DNA from: Gnetum montanum
Lineage: Eukaryota > Streptophyta > Gnetopsida > Gnetales > Gnetaceae
Reading direction: 5' to 3'
Assembly (NCBI GenBank): GCA_015680685.1
Contig: MNCI01037593.1
Span: 248,546 to 312,545, forward strand
Length of the DNA stretch: 64,000 nucleotides
Shown here: positions 48,247 through 61,100 of the stretch, piece after piece
Layout: every line of letters starts with the position of its first letter
Numbering within the stretch: the stretch's first letter is position 1
The notes under the pieces: model-generated
The model's database searches: none
Told to the model about the DNA's origin: nothing
What the model saw: the letters and a program-made list of their open reading frames with translations, nothing else
Made by a program: the position numbers and the translations under genes

Positions 48247-49000
48247 CCCCAGTTGGCGAAGAAAAAAGGGGATCATCTTCTTTTTGGCAACATCACCTCT
48301 TAGCAGAGACAGAAGACATTGTTGAGCATTGGCAGCAGGAGCGATCAGTCTTTTGGCGAAAATACAGTTCTCTCCATTGGTGATCATTAGCAGCTTTGAG
48401 CAGAAACTACCGAAGGCAAAAAGAGCAGATCAGAGATCAAGAGATCATCTGGTGCGGTTGGCAAGGTTTATTGATCAGAAACAGTTGATTGATAGACATC
48501 TAGGCTTGACCTTCCTTGCATCCCATCTTTGGCTTACGAGGTAGACCGAGCTTCATTCTGTACTCCTTGTTGAATAGTTTTCTTGTTGCTTTGTGTATGC
48601 TTCACATAGCATAAGCAGAGTTTGCTATTAGAACTTTGTATACAATATCCTCAGTCTTCGATTCAAAACATATATCTTGGAATTGCGCACTTTTCTAAAT
48701 CTGATCCTCCTTGTCGCGTTGACGTTGTCATTATTTCGATTTATTTATATCGTTTTCTACTCCTTCTATGATTCATCGAATCAATTTGTCTCGTGGAATA
48801 TCTACATAATACACATATTATCACGATATTTGTCAATTTACTGATTGAGTAAGTCCCTATCTGATTGACAAGACCGTTCAGGGCACCGTGGATTCGTTTT
48901 CTCCAGCACGGCCCTTGCATGGATCCGTGGTTAAGACTGTATACATGGATTTTCGTTCGGTATTTTCTAGCGACCGACATTTTCCATCGTCACAGTTTTC

Positions 49001-49018
49001 TGGCACTAGAAGGAGGGC
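49001..49018 (+). other. E3 primer binding site
   Basis: TGGCACTAGAAGGAGGGC, 6 bp after the LTR end. It is the best-preserved Tat-type copy in the window. Confidence 0.75.
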
Positions 49019-49246
49019 CTAAACCTCCAATCCATATTTTACGGGTAGCCCTATAATCGATCCATACCCACGTCCATAAAAACATAAACGTAATACCTCT
49101 AGGGAAGTTTACGAAAAATCGTGTGGTGTAGATTGGTCACAGCAACGATTCCTTTGGAATCCTATAGGGTAAAAAGCCCAATCATAATTCTGTCTGGCCA
49201 TCACCTTTTGGATCCTGTTGTTTTTTGTCATTAACCTATTTGATAA

Positions 49247-52200
49247 ATGGATTCTGCATATGCAACCACTGCCGCTATGATCACCACCGACTCGGGTGCC
49301 ACATCCGTAAATTCCATCACCATTACCGGATCAGCTTCTGGTGCAATAGGATCCCAGGGACCATCATGCTGTTCATTGAGATTACAGGGCAAGGATCCTG
49401 CACTCACCATCATGACTCCTAAAGAGTATAATTTCATCTACATCAAGATCCAGGCAAAGCTCGCTCTTAGCCGAGCCAAGATGGAGGCAAAACGAAATTA
49501 TGAGCTGATCCACAGAGGGGGGCAATATTTCACCCCTACCACGTATGACATTATCCCCCTGACCGAACATTATCATGAACTCCTAACCTAATTGGTTATG
49601 GCTAGGAGTCAGACTACACGGTCCATTGTAAAACCTCAAAACAGGGAAGAAGAGGAAGATGAATTCGCAGCCCAATCTGAACACGTGGATTCATACCATA
49701 CCCTTAGCCCCCATACATACATAAATCCCATGTTTCCTTTCACCGGAGAAGCTGCCCATCTCAACTCAGTCATGACTACCCAAACCCATATTCCTGTCAT
49801 CCCGCAGGCCGCTACGCAATCCTCAGTCTTGCAAGTACAAATACTATCTCAAAATAACATGGGGGCAGTCTCATCGCCGCGTGTAATCAGTATTCCATCG
49901 ATGGTACCTGCGTCCACTGCACCCCATTTCATCCCCCAAGTGCAACCCCATGCCACGCCTATAACCCGCCCGGTGCAAAATCCGGTGCAAACCTTATCAT
50001 CATAGCCCATTTCAAGGCAACAGATCGTAACCACCGTTCAATCGTAGTGATCCATTCAACAACCCATGGCTGGTCAGTGGATCACGCCTGTTGCACAACC
50101 CGATCAATCTGTGTTGTATGGTGTGTAACCCTTAGCCGCATCTACCATGCATGTCCTGCAGATAAATGCATAATATCCTTACAATCTTCATCCCACACAC
50201 CTGGCGACAGCCAATTTCTCTGCTCAACCCAGTGGATGGTGGCTTTCACAGGTAGCTCCGTTCGCGGGGATAGTCCCTGTTGCGTCATCTATCAGCCAGG
50301 TCATCGCTCCATCCCCATTACCTGGCACTACTCTTTCAGTCCAACCCCCTACTCCTCCTGCATAGACTTCTTCATAACCAAGTTTGGATCAAGATTTTCA
50401 CTTATTCAGACCCTCACCAAGGAAGTTAGCCGCCTTAAAGCTGTTGGCTTTGATATGATACAAGTCATGGATTTCTACCATGATGATCCTATCAGCCCAG
50501 TGGTTCCTATGCTGTTGTTGCCTCCAGGGATGTCGTTGCCCCATTTTACTAAATATAATGGGAAAGGAGATCCTAATACTCATCTTGTTACCTTCAGGTC
50601 TGAATCCTTGTTATTGTAGCAATGGCCTCATATGATTATCCGTGTCTTTGCAATGTCTCTGGAAGGGAAAGCTTTGGACTGGTATCAAGCGCTCCCTCGC
50701 TCTTTCATCTCAACCTTGGAAGAGCTCCTAACACAATTCATGACTTGCTTTATGTACAATTTAAAGCCAGAAGTCACACTAGACCAACTTATGGGAGTGA
50801 AGCAAGACCCACTTGAACCAGTCCAGAAGTTTATACAGTGATGGAGCGCTACTTTGAATGAAATCTGTGAGCCTATCGTGGAAGCCCATTTGCTGGCTAT
50901 TTTCAAAAGAGTAGTTAACGAATTCATCAATTCTAAACTGTATTACCTAGCCCCTAGCTCCTTGAGTCAGTATTTCGCCCAAACTAAGAGCATCCAAGAT
51001 GCTATTGAGGCTAGTAAAGACCCGGCGTATGTGGCCTATAAAAAAGCCAATAATAAAGGTAAAGAAAAGGGTAAAGAAACAACGATGACAGTAGCTACGC
51101 AAACAAGAATAACAAGAAGGCACCCACAGCGTCTGCCGAGACCACAGCTAGTGTAAGTAGCACCGGCCAAGACACACCTGCCCCTGAAAAGCCCCCTAGT
51201 CAAAGTCAAACTTCGAGCGTAAAGATCACTCAAAATACACAACCCTGCCTATAAAACATTTGAAAATATTGAACCAATTATTAGGAGTAGGATATATTCA
51301 GAATAAAAACGTATCCGAAGAAGCTCTGCAGCGTCACAGGCGTCATTGTGAATTGCTGAAGAATCTTTTTTTAGCCCTACCTAACGAACCCCCAGTTCCA
51401 AAGTCTTTTAGGCTGGACCATTTTTGTGACTACCATCAATTGTGTGGTCATGATACCGATTACTACTGGGCGTTGAAGGATAACATTCAAGGCATGATTG
51501 ACGATGGTTCTCTAAAATTAGATGGCAGTAGTCAAACACGTTCTGAAAACCAGACGATGCATGTGTACAAAGACCCGTTAAACACAAATAACGCACCATA
51601 CACCATCAATGTGGTAAGTACGGATAGTGAAGGGAAGGTATCACCTAAACAACCCTTTTTTTTTACATGTACCTACCAGTTCACCCCAGGGGGCAAGTTC
51701 TTCACCTACAGTTAGCGGTGTCTCGAGGCCACCCTTTGTTATTTGGGCGTCCTCTCCAGCTATAACTCGGTCTCACGTTAACGAATAAGTCGCGGCCACG
51801 TCCGCGCCTACTCCTAAGGTGCCTTTTATCCTTAGGGTACCAAAACCACCAGCTGCCCCTTGTACGCAGGGGCAAGCTTCTAGCCAAAACCATCAATCGC
51901 CACCCAATAAAAAAAAGGAAGGAGATGTGTCAATTAATGCCACCAAAAACCACTCTACGCTAGGCTTCGCTAAGCCCAGGTCCCTAGCCTCTATCCCTAT
52001 GCCTGCACCTTATGGGAAAGGCAAGGGTACAGAAACACAGCCACCTCCCCTCAGCAGAAAGAAACACAACCCTCCGATTGATGCTATTCCGCCTCAGGAG
52101 ATTCTTCTCTTAGGGCGAATGGCAAAGGATAGAGGGGATAAGCAACCCAGCCGAGAATGGGACCTCCTCGATGCATTTACGCAAGTCAAGCAGGCTCTAA

Positions 52201-53058
52201 AATAGAAGAACATGACATTGAGCCTCTATGACTTGCTTATGACATCTCAAAAGCACCGTGAGGCTATGGTCCGTATGTTGACATCCATACCTGTGGATGA
52301 AGGCTTACCAGCGGAAGAGGAAGCGATACATGCTGTCATGTTTCCTCCTGCTGCTGAGCAACCCAAACCAACCCCTTTGACCTTTCAGGATGAATCCATC
52401 AAAGATTATCCTGATAAAGGTCGAGTGATGATAGAACCCATGTTCAACACCATCTGGGTTGGTCAACATCGGATCTAAAGGGTGCATGTTGACGATGGCA
52501 CGGCTACGAATGTCATCCCTTATCCTATAGTGGATAAGTTGGGCCTGGTTGACCAGATCAGTATTACAATGACATCATGCCTAAAGTTGTTCAACGAGAC
52601 ATGAGTTCAAGTCAAACGGACGGTGCATATCGATTTTGTGGCAGGAGACCAATTCCCAACAGACGCCACATTCATCGTTGTCGAGGAGATGCCCAGTTTC
52701 AACCTGATTTTAGGGAGGTCCTGGCTAGCCCAAATAAGGGCAGTCTCGTCACCAATACACCAAGAGATACACCTCCCTTATGCAGGGGGGAGAGGTAGTA
52801 ATACACGATGACGAAATAACTCCTAGGACTTTCAATAACATAGAGGAAGAATAGGGTTCAGAGATTGAGATGCCCGAAGATCAAACCCATGTCCGAATTC
52901 CCGAAAAAGTCAAAATGAATGATGATAGCCTAGCCTAGGCCAACTTACCATTTCAGGGAGAAGAGGATGATATAGAAGAGTCAGGTCATAAATCCCCTCG
53001 CCCTTACGCACCACTCAACGTAAAGGCCATCAAGAAAAAATTACGGGCTAGCGATTGA
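49247..53058 (+). pseudogene. E3 gag-pro polyprotein (degenerate)
   Basis: Best-preserved gag-pro in the window, about 1,270 codons. The ATG at 49247 starts MDSAYATTAAM and is the first ATG of the frame. The N-terminal domain (LTIMTPKEYNFIYIKIQAKL) matches E1 and is followed by a long Pro/Ser/Thr/Gln-rich part with stops. The gag core is at 50540-51030 (FAMSLEGKALDWYQALPRS, LLTQF, NEICEPIVEAHLL). A basic linker is at 51030-51120, then the knuckle-like FCDYHQLCGHDTDYYW at 51421-51468. Protease is at 52440-52810, with VDDGTATN (active site 52488-52511) and FNLILGRSWLAQIRAVSSP. The frame ends at TGA 53056-53058. The final Cys of a Tat-type knuckle is replaced by Tyr, as in E1. Confidence 0.85.
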
Positions 53059-53284
53059 CCTGAGTGGTATTTACACACATCGTTACATTTTTACTATTTT
53101 TTCCATTTACGCTTATCAAATTTGATTGTTAGTTCTCTTTAATATACATATATTTACGTTTTCTATCCATTACACCATTTACATTTACCATTTTACGTCG
53201 TTTATGCTTCTTGACTTCTATTAGTCATATTAGTACGATTACGCAAACATGCACACTTTTATCAATTACATTCCCTAACGTACG
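53059..53284 (+). other. E3 spacer after protease
   Basis: AT-rich, with TTTACGTT-type runs like E1 20570-20640. No gene is seen. No clear splice donor stands at the end of gag-pro, unlike E1. Confidence 0.45.
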
Positions 53285-53400
53285 CAGATGGCCCGCAATG
53301 GCCTAAAACTAGTAAAGGCCCACAACGGCCTAAAACTAGCTAATTCATTTATATCTTACGCAAATGCTATAAGAAGGCCCGTAATGACCTTAAATTAGCA
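53285..53400 (+). repeat. E3 motif array between protease and antisense gene
   Basis: Three units: CGCAATGGCCTAAAACTAGT, CACAACGGCCTAAAACTAGC and CGTAATGACCTTAAATTAGC. They are about 190 bp from the stop of the antisense gene. Confidence 0.7.
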
Positions 53401-53589
53401 ACTCCATTCTACAGTCATAATAACACAACCTATCCAAAATCTTTAACAATTCTATTTACACTTTGTCTAAATAAAGACATAAAATTAAACATAAAATTAA
53501 AACCCATAAAGAAAATCTTATGATTGATCATGCCAAGATTCACATTGCCATTGTTCAACCTCATAAATAAAATCATGCGTAAATCACAG

Positions 53590-56500
53590 TTACGCGTCCC
53601 CCCTAGTACCACTATCGCCTGTATCCCTTAGGTCCACCTCTAAGCCTAACAAATCGTCCTCGAATGGGCCGTCCCTTTTAGGGAGTATTCCTTCATGAAG
53701 AATGTCATCTTCATGGGGTTCTTACACTAACACTGGTTCCCCAAGAGGACGGTCTGCATCATTATGCTCGTCTTCCTGAACGTGCTCCTCATCCTATCCA
53801 CCTTCTTCATCCACTCCTTGTACCTACATACAATAAATACATAAGCAAAAACAATGATAAAACAAATCAAAAAATTTAAATTCAATAACATTCAAACTTA
53901 CTCACAATGGTCCTGCATCCGCAGCAAAGGGGAGTTCGTCTAAACCGACCCACAGGCATTGCATAATTTCATCTTCAGTTAAATCAGACCAAACTCCATC
54001 GCCCAGATTAGTTCCAGCCTCCACCTTCCCTTTCTCCACACTAGTCCATCGGGGTGGTTCGAGGAAGAAAGTAGGGACTGTATTCTCTTCCCTGGGAAGA
54101 GTAATTTCCCTTTCCGGGGACGCACTTACATTACCTGCTCTCAGAACTTCTCGAAGGCCTTAGATGCACCAATGACATCGAGGAACACCCACAAGGATTG
54201 AGCTTCAACAGCAAAATCTCGATAGTGCTGACGATAAGCGATACTTTCTCGATTATACAGATGCTTGTGATCTTTTTCTTTCTGCCCCCACTCTTCGACG
54301 CTTGCGCAAAAGTCCTTCCAGTCCTGGTTCTTCTGAGCCAAGAGCTCTATTTGCATCCTTTGCTCCACCAATTCGCAACTAGTTTGCATGCTGTTTTTGA
54401 CTGCGGTCCAGTAGCAAACATAGTCAATAACAGCCGTTTTCCAATCCTCTTCATCCATTCCTCGTGCCTACAGGAATTCACATCGCGATCTTAAGTCTCC
54501 AGCCTCTTTGGTCAGAGACATCCTTTCCTTCTCTAACCTCTGCAGCTTCTTCCAAAGGTCTTCATTGAAGTTTTGACTCTCCCAGAAAGAGTGGGTTGAG
54601 TGTAATGCATATTTACGCATTTCCTCGTAAATGTTGCATGGCATGACTACGCAGTCCGATGAAGGCTCGACTGTGTCCAAGTCAATGGGCTCCGTAGAGT
54701 CCCATCGAAGGTGAGCTCCTGATAACAAATATTATCAAACGTAAATAAACATTATAACCTTATAATAAAATAAGTGTACTATAGCCATAACATACCAGCC
54801 CTAGGATCAACGCGCTCGAGATGCTTGATCATATCGCTAACAACGTCTTCCATGAAAGCAAACTTATCAAGGAATTTCCCCACAATCTGCTTACAATGGC
54901 GGACGGGGATGCACCTCGTTCATCTATAGCATAATTAAGTCAAAATTTCTAGTTATTAACAGAATTCCTTAAAAATTCTAATACACTGATTACCTCTACC
55001 TGTTACAGTGGGGAGTGTGTCAACGTTTTCTACATCCTCTCTCTCCTCGTGCACAAGGGTATATGTGTCACTTATTCTAATAGCCGGGGCCTCCTCTTCC
55101 AAAACCGAGGCCCCTTCCCCATGCCGTAATACCATCGCCCCTATTTCAGGGTTCAACCGCTTTATAGGTCTTCCTATTTATGCCACATAACACATTTAAA
55201 TAATTCCTAATACCCTAAATAAGGGTGTGTAACACAACAATTTCCATAATTTTTACTATGTCTTTACGCTTACCAGGCGGAGGTTTACTCCGCTGACACC
55301 TGACTTGCACAGTTCTGCCCGTGCCACCTACTCATTTCGTAGGGGCCTCGGTTAGACGAGGCCTTTTTCACTGAACTGAGACGTCTACTAGCTCTGCCGC
55401 CAGGCGCTTTCCCCGTGATGCATCACCAGTGTAAGTGGGAAGTGCCCCACCTACGCTATGATGGCCTCGTGTTCGAGGTACCACCACATCCCTAGTAGTT
55501 ATAGACAGTGACTCCCCAATTCCCTCCGGAGGATCTTGTGACCGGGTAGTGCCAAAGAGATGGGAGATCCAGGGTTTGGATAACTGGTCTCAGTCTTGTT
55601 GCACCCAGACCCCATTCCTCTAGACCACCAAAAATTCGGCAAAATGCTAGAGGTAAGTTATGAAGAAGGCGAAGTGCACACTGAAACAAGACTTGAGCTT
55701 TTGGCGGAGCCTGATCATTTCAGTGCGTAATCCCTCAACGAAATAGCTTGCCCAGTTGAATTGGGTCCCTTCCTCCATCACCTCTTGCATGATATGGGCT
55801 TGTTCTATAGTAAATAACTTCCCCTACGAGAGTGTTTTGGGGAAAGCCCGGGCTCAGAAGAGGAGATAAATAGTCTTGGCAAGTTCTAATTCGATCATTT
55901 CACATGGAATCCCCTTTGTGTCCTTCTTGGTCCCTAACCACTCCTCCAGCTTTTCCTGACATTTGATGCTTCTCCTTGATTTTTCCTCTATGGGAAGACC
56001 ATCGGAGGGAACGCCGAAGAGGTCAGTAAATAGCTGAGTGTCGATATCAAAATGTACACGCACGTTACACACCCGCGTGCAAAAACATTTAGCTCCCTCG
56101 CTAAAGGAGTTAACCAGGGTTAACATTTTTCTTCCGGGGACATCAAGGGTTATGGCCAAGAATAAATTCATCAGCGTCACTTCCCGCAGCTTGGTGACCA
56201 ATGCAACTAGGGCCACCGTGTGACTGAGCCAGCGTTGTGCTTCCTTTATGTTGCCATAATGGAAGAGAAGGGTGTTCGCCTCGTGGCCAGAAATCATGAT
56301 GGTAATCTCCTAAGATTCCTTGACTGATAATACAAGGCACAAGTCAAGATAGCAAAAAAACTGTTACACAACATTTCAAAACAAAAAAAATATAATATCC
56401 TGTAACTAATAGTAGCAATGAAACCTTACCAGGTCCAAATGGCAAAGGAAATGGAGGAAGCTTCCTTTGCACATCCACGAGGGTGAGGGGCGACTTCAAA

Positions 56501-57644
56501 ATCCATTCCTCATGTAACCACCCGAGATTCTGACAACTCTTGAAGGAATCAACATAACAGGTAGGATACTCAGGAATTTCGAAGGCCATTTGCCCCATTA
56601 CACCGGCGCGTACGTTGCTAGTGGAAGTAAACTCATTTATTGTCGTTTCGGTCCAAGACAATGTATCATTATTGCCTACTAACCCATTTTCATTGATGAA
56701 AAACCTGTATCATATGGCACATTACTATCCTACACTTTGCAAATTCAGACATTAGAAAACATATTAACAATACCACCAATAAAACAACATACCTGCCCGA
56801 ATAATACATCGTTCCTGGTGGACTATGAAAGTAAGTCGAGACATGACGAGCCACGAACAAAGTATTATACGTGTGATAACAGCTAAATCTAGGCATCTCC
56901 CAGATCCAACTTAAGCACCTCAATCCTTAGGTGCTGTGTTCGCGGTTTTGGGGACGACCAGTATCAATAGCCCCGTTTGTCAGGAAAGCTAGGATGCCCT
57001 GTGTAGAACCGACTAACAGATGTTCCAAAATAGCACCAACCACATCGCCCGACAAATGTGACCACATAATAATACTGTAGTTATGCAGAAAAAATTGCAA
57101 AAACTCCAGTGCACCCTTTCGAAACCATATAGCCTTCCCCTACAAACGAGTCTGAGGGGGAGGAACATTAGGTACAAGAGGGTTTATACAACATAAAACC
57201 CCGACTATGTCCAAAACTATTAGGATAGGTTTCACCATAATACTGTACAGAAAATAAACACATTACCATCTAGATTCCGATTGCATGCTTAAACTATAGG
57301 AAAATTTACAAAATTACGCTTTAACCATACAACCGAAATTGCCTAAACCCTTGTAATAGTATAAGGTTTGTCTCAGAAAATGGCGATAGACGCAATACTG
57401 TTGTATAAACCCTTATTTTAACAAGAGGTCTACATCCTAAAACTCTAGTTTACGCAGATTATGCAAAAGGATAAACACAAGAAAAAGCATATCACCAAAA
57501 GCAATACAAGTAAGAGATGGCCTACCGATTCAGGGGAGTCACATCTCTCACTTTGACCAAGGTCTGCGAAGCATGTTGTAGGCTCCCTTGTACTTCGTCA
57601 ATTTTAGCCAATTTGGTATTCTTTCCTCTCACCTTTGGCGCCAT
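53590..57644 (-). pseudogene. Antisense multi-exon gene of E3 (product unknown), best copy
   Basis: Exons on the minus strand: 1, 57526-57644; 2, 56793-57242; 3, 56430-56704; 4, 55274-56323; 5, 54994-55173; 6, 54796-54923; 7, 53902-54718; 8, 53590-53823. Together they make 3,253 bp, for about 1,080 aa. Exon 1 starts MAPKVRGKNTKLAKIDEVQG. Exon 3 carries FEIPEYPTCYVDSF and PPFPLPFGPG. Exon 4 has NTLLFHYGNIKEAQRWLSH, FDIDTQLFTDLFGVPSDG, FNWASYFVEGLRTEM, and a basic KRPRLTE block that could be a nuclear localisation signal. Exon 7 is charged and Gln/Glu/Lys-rich (FWESQNFNEDLWKKLQRLEK; QNQ-type segments), probably coiled coil. Exon 8 is acidic and ends GDTGDSGTRGDA. Introns are 70-283 bp. A few stops, such as the ones near 55858 and 54477, and altered donors (GTAGGC after exon 1) mark decay. 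I know no family with this order of blocks. Confidence 0.85.
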
Positions 57645-57769
57645 TGTTACACTCCTGAACACTTCACAAATAACGTGCTACAATCTTTTACTCTTTCTCC
57701 TTCTCTCTGCGATAGCCGAAACTTCGAATTCGTGATGGCCAACAGCCTATTTTCGATAAGAACTACCTA

Positions 57770-57777
57770 GTTATATG
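57770..57777 (-). promoter_or_regulatory. Candidate promoter of the E3 antisense gene
   Basis: CATATAAC on the minus strand, followed by TAGG, about 127 bp upstream of the ATG at 57644. It aligns with TTTATAAACTAG in E1. Weaker than the E2 box. Confidence 0.45.
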
Positions 57778-57779
57778 CA

Positions 57780-58119
57780 AAACTAATTGACTTGATGCCC
57801 AATTAAAGAGAGACTTGCCCAAATGCTAGTGCCAGTATGAGCTGGAACCCAAAGATCATGGCATTAATTGCAGTAGATATCACATGTATTAGAGTCCGAA
57901 ACGACCTTAAACTACTGTATCTTATCACCTCGTAATCGGGTCACATTAATTACAGGCTGTTCATGGTATCCAAGATTCAATTAGCTCTTCATGCTTGGCA
58001 ACGTCATGCCATACCTTTTTCAAAACTACACCACGCATCATACGTTAATACTACCGACATCTAACTTAGCATTTTCCTAACTACTTTCATATTTGGCAAT
58101 TTTGCAAGACAGTTGGCAA
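57780..58119 (+). other. E3 segment between antisense promoter and pol
   Basis: Noncoding. One motif unit lies at 57892-57915 (GTCCGAAACGACCTTAAACT). TTTTGCAAG just before pol aligns with the acceptor-like TTTTTTGTAG of E1. Confidence 0.45.
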
Positions 58120-61100
58120 ATGGGCAAAACTTTATCTGCACCTCTAGACTTAATAGGCCCACATGGGGAAATCATTAGATAATTTGATCCCACGCTAGTA
58201 TAAACTAACCTTGCCCTCAATGACGCAACCATAGCCATGTCGAAAACATCTCTAGACTGGCCAGAATAATCAACGCGTATGCTAGACCTAGAGGCTGGAG
58301 ATGTAACTGAAGACCCTCTTAACGAGGTCTCTGTGGTTACGCATAAAGGTGAGGCTAAAACTCTTAAGGTTCGTTCTTTACTGGACCAAAAGGCACATGA
58401 CAACATAAAACAGGTCCTCCAGAACAACATCACAGTGTTCGCATGGTCATACAAAGATATGTCGGGACTAGACCCAAGATTAATACAGCACAACATAATT
58501 CTAGATCCCCATATTAAAGCAGTTAGACAAAAAGCACGAAAAATTAAGCTAGAAGTCATGCTAGCAATATGTGATGAGATCACTAAACTATACCAGGCTG
58601 GTTTTATTCGCATGGTCGATTACTTAGACTAGGTATCTAACATTGCAGTTGTCCCTAAGAAGATCGGAGGAATACGTATCTGCATAGACTTCCGAGATTT
58701 GAACAAAGCTACAATCAAAGATAATTTCCCATTACCGAGTATCGACCAATTGGTGGATACAACCACTGGGCATGCGCTTTTATCCTTCATGGATAGCTTC
58801 TCAGGCTATAATCAAATTCGCATCAACCTAGAACACCAACTGACAATGACATTCATGACACCCTGGGGGACCTTTTATTACACTATGATGCCTTTTGGTT
58901 TAAAAAATGCTGGAGCTACATATCAACAAGCTATGATGTACATATTTAGCGATTACCTATTAGGGAGACTAAATGATTATGTTGACAATATAGTTGTTAA
59001 GTCTATAAGGTCAGAAGATCATTCAGAGGATCTAGAGTTAGTCCTTAAAAGATGTTCTAAATACAACCTCCGGCTTCACCCAAAGAAGTGCATATTCAGA
59101 GTCAAAACTGAACGCCTGCTAGGGTTTGTGGTATCAGAAACTAGTATACAAGTAGACCCTGACAAGGTCAAGGCCATTGTTGAATTGACACCTCCTACAA
59201 ATCTCAAGCAATTATGCGGATTGCAAGGGAGGCTACAATTTATGAGGTAGTTCATTTCGAGACTAAAAGATAAGTTACACCCTATGCAGCATCTGCTTAA
59301 AAAGGGAGTTAATTTCAAATGGACAGATGATTGTCAGCATGTGTTTAACAGCTTGAAGCAAGAACTTCAATGCTTGCCAATAGTATTCCTGTCACAAAGG
59401 GATCAATCGTTCTACATTTACCTCGTGACCTCAGACGTAGCCCTAGCTGCATTACTCTGTCAAAAGAGAGATGATGGGTCAGAAGTACCCATCTACTACT
59501 TGAGTCATGCCCTATGTGCATATGAAACGAGGTATAATGAAGTAGAGCGTAATTGTTTAGCATTAGTGTTTACGCTCAAGAAATGTAGACACTATCTCTT
59601 CCGTAGCCAGGTCAACATAATCTGCAAAAATAACATCCTTAGGGCTATTATGCACAGTCTGTATGAAAGTAGTAAGATAGCTCGTTGGAAAGCTATCACG
59701 GAAAAATTCAATTTGCACTACATTGGTCAATCTTCTATGAAAGGCCAAGCAATAGCTGACCAATTAATAACATCACCTATTGACAGTTAGGCGACGATAG
59801 AGCCTGAATTTCCAAAAGAGCATGTACAGAGTCTAAGCCCTGTTCTAACAGGCCTTGAAGCAACGTTACATTTTGACGGAGCTTCAACCACTAGAGGTGG
59901 TAGTGCTGCCACAGTCATTATGCTATCACCTGAGGATGTACGTCTTCACGCTTACCACTTGACCTTTCCCTATACGAACAACGTGGCAGAGTACGAGGGG
60001 CTCCTTAGGGGATTATTAACAGCCAAAGAGCTTGATGTTCAACACCTGGCAATTAGGGGCGATTCGATGCTTGTTATAAATCAAATCATAGGAGTCTATG
60101 CCTGCAATGCTGCACATTTACAGCCCTACTACAATATGGCTAAAGATGTTCTGAGATAGTTCGCAACAACCGATGCCCAACACGTGCCTCGAAATGACAA
60201 CATGCTAGCCGATGCACTGGCTACATTAGCTTTAAATGTGTCGTCGCACCTATTCGACACTTGTCCTATCTTAATAATAGAGTGTACAGATCCTATCATT
60301 CAGACGGTGCAAATATCTTCACTATTCGAGGATAAAACGTCAGAGTGGTACGATAACATTAAAACCTACCTCCTGCATGGCGAACCACCACACGAGCTAA
60401 CACGCGCATAAAATGATGCAATCCGCAAGAGAGCTAGGCAATACGTCACCATAGGAGATAGTACCCTTTATAGACGCTCTTTTTATGGAGTACTGCTTAC
60501 TTAAATCAACAAAGACCAAGCACAACATATAGTCGACAAAGTTCATGAGGGATTATATGGAGGACACGTAGCACCACAAGCCATGGCCACTAAAATCCAT
60601 CACTTAGGGTATTATTGGTTGTATATGGAAAAAGACTGTCTTACAAAGGTTAGAATGTGCGACACGTGTCAACATTACGCGAACCTTATACACATGTCGC
60701 CTATAGAACTACACACAACTCAGATAACATGGCCCTTTCAACAATGGGGATTAGACATTATAGGGCCTATCACACCAAAATCTTCTGCAGGTCACAACTT
60801 CATAATCACCGCTACTGAGTATTTCACGAAGTGGGTGGAAGGCATTCCTTTGTGAAAGATCACATCTCAACAAATCTGCCATTTCATTTTAGATAACATC
60901 ATAACCATATTTGGCCTCCTGATGACTATCGTGATCAACAATGGGCCACAATTTAGCAGTATGAAAACCAAATCTTTTTGTGACAGCCTTGGTATCAAAC
61001 AATCTTTTTCCTCGCCTTATTACCCACAAGCAAATGGTCAAGCTAAAGCAACAAACAAGGTCATTATCAACTTGCTCAAGAAAATTCTCAATAGCAATAG

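Larger units (their letters stand above)
47440..48994 (+). repeat. E3 5' LTR
   Basis: Starts TGAAACACCGTGG and ends CATCGTCACA; 1,555 bp. The first 624 bp can be compared with 63377-64000 and are very similar. The 3' copy has an insertion (about 63466-63510) relative to the 5' copy, and the two differ mainly by transitions. U3 carries a cluster of near-palindromic TTACGCT/AGCGTAA units at 47820-48080. Confidence 0.9.

Noticed and set aside
58077-58613. 178-aa minus-strand ORF
   Set aside because: It is the reverse shadow of the E3 pol start; the plus strand has pol motifs in register with E1. The E1 shadow at 25917-26288 is rejected for the same reason.
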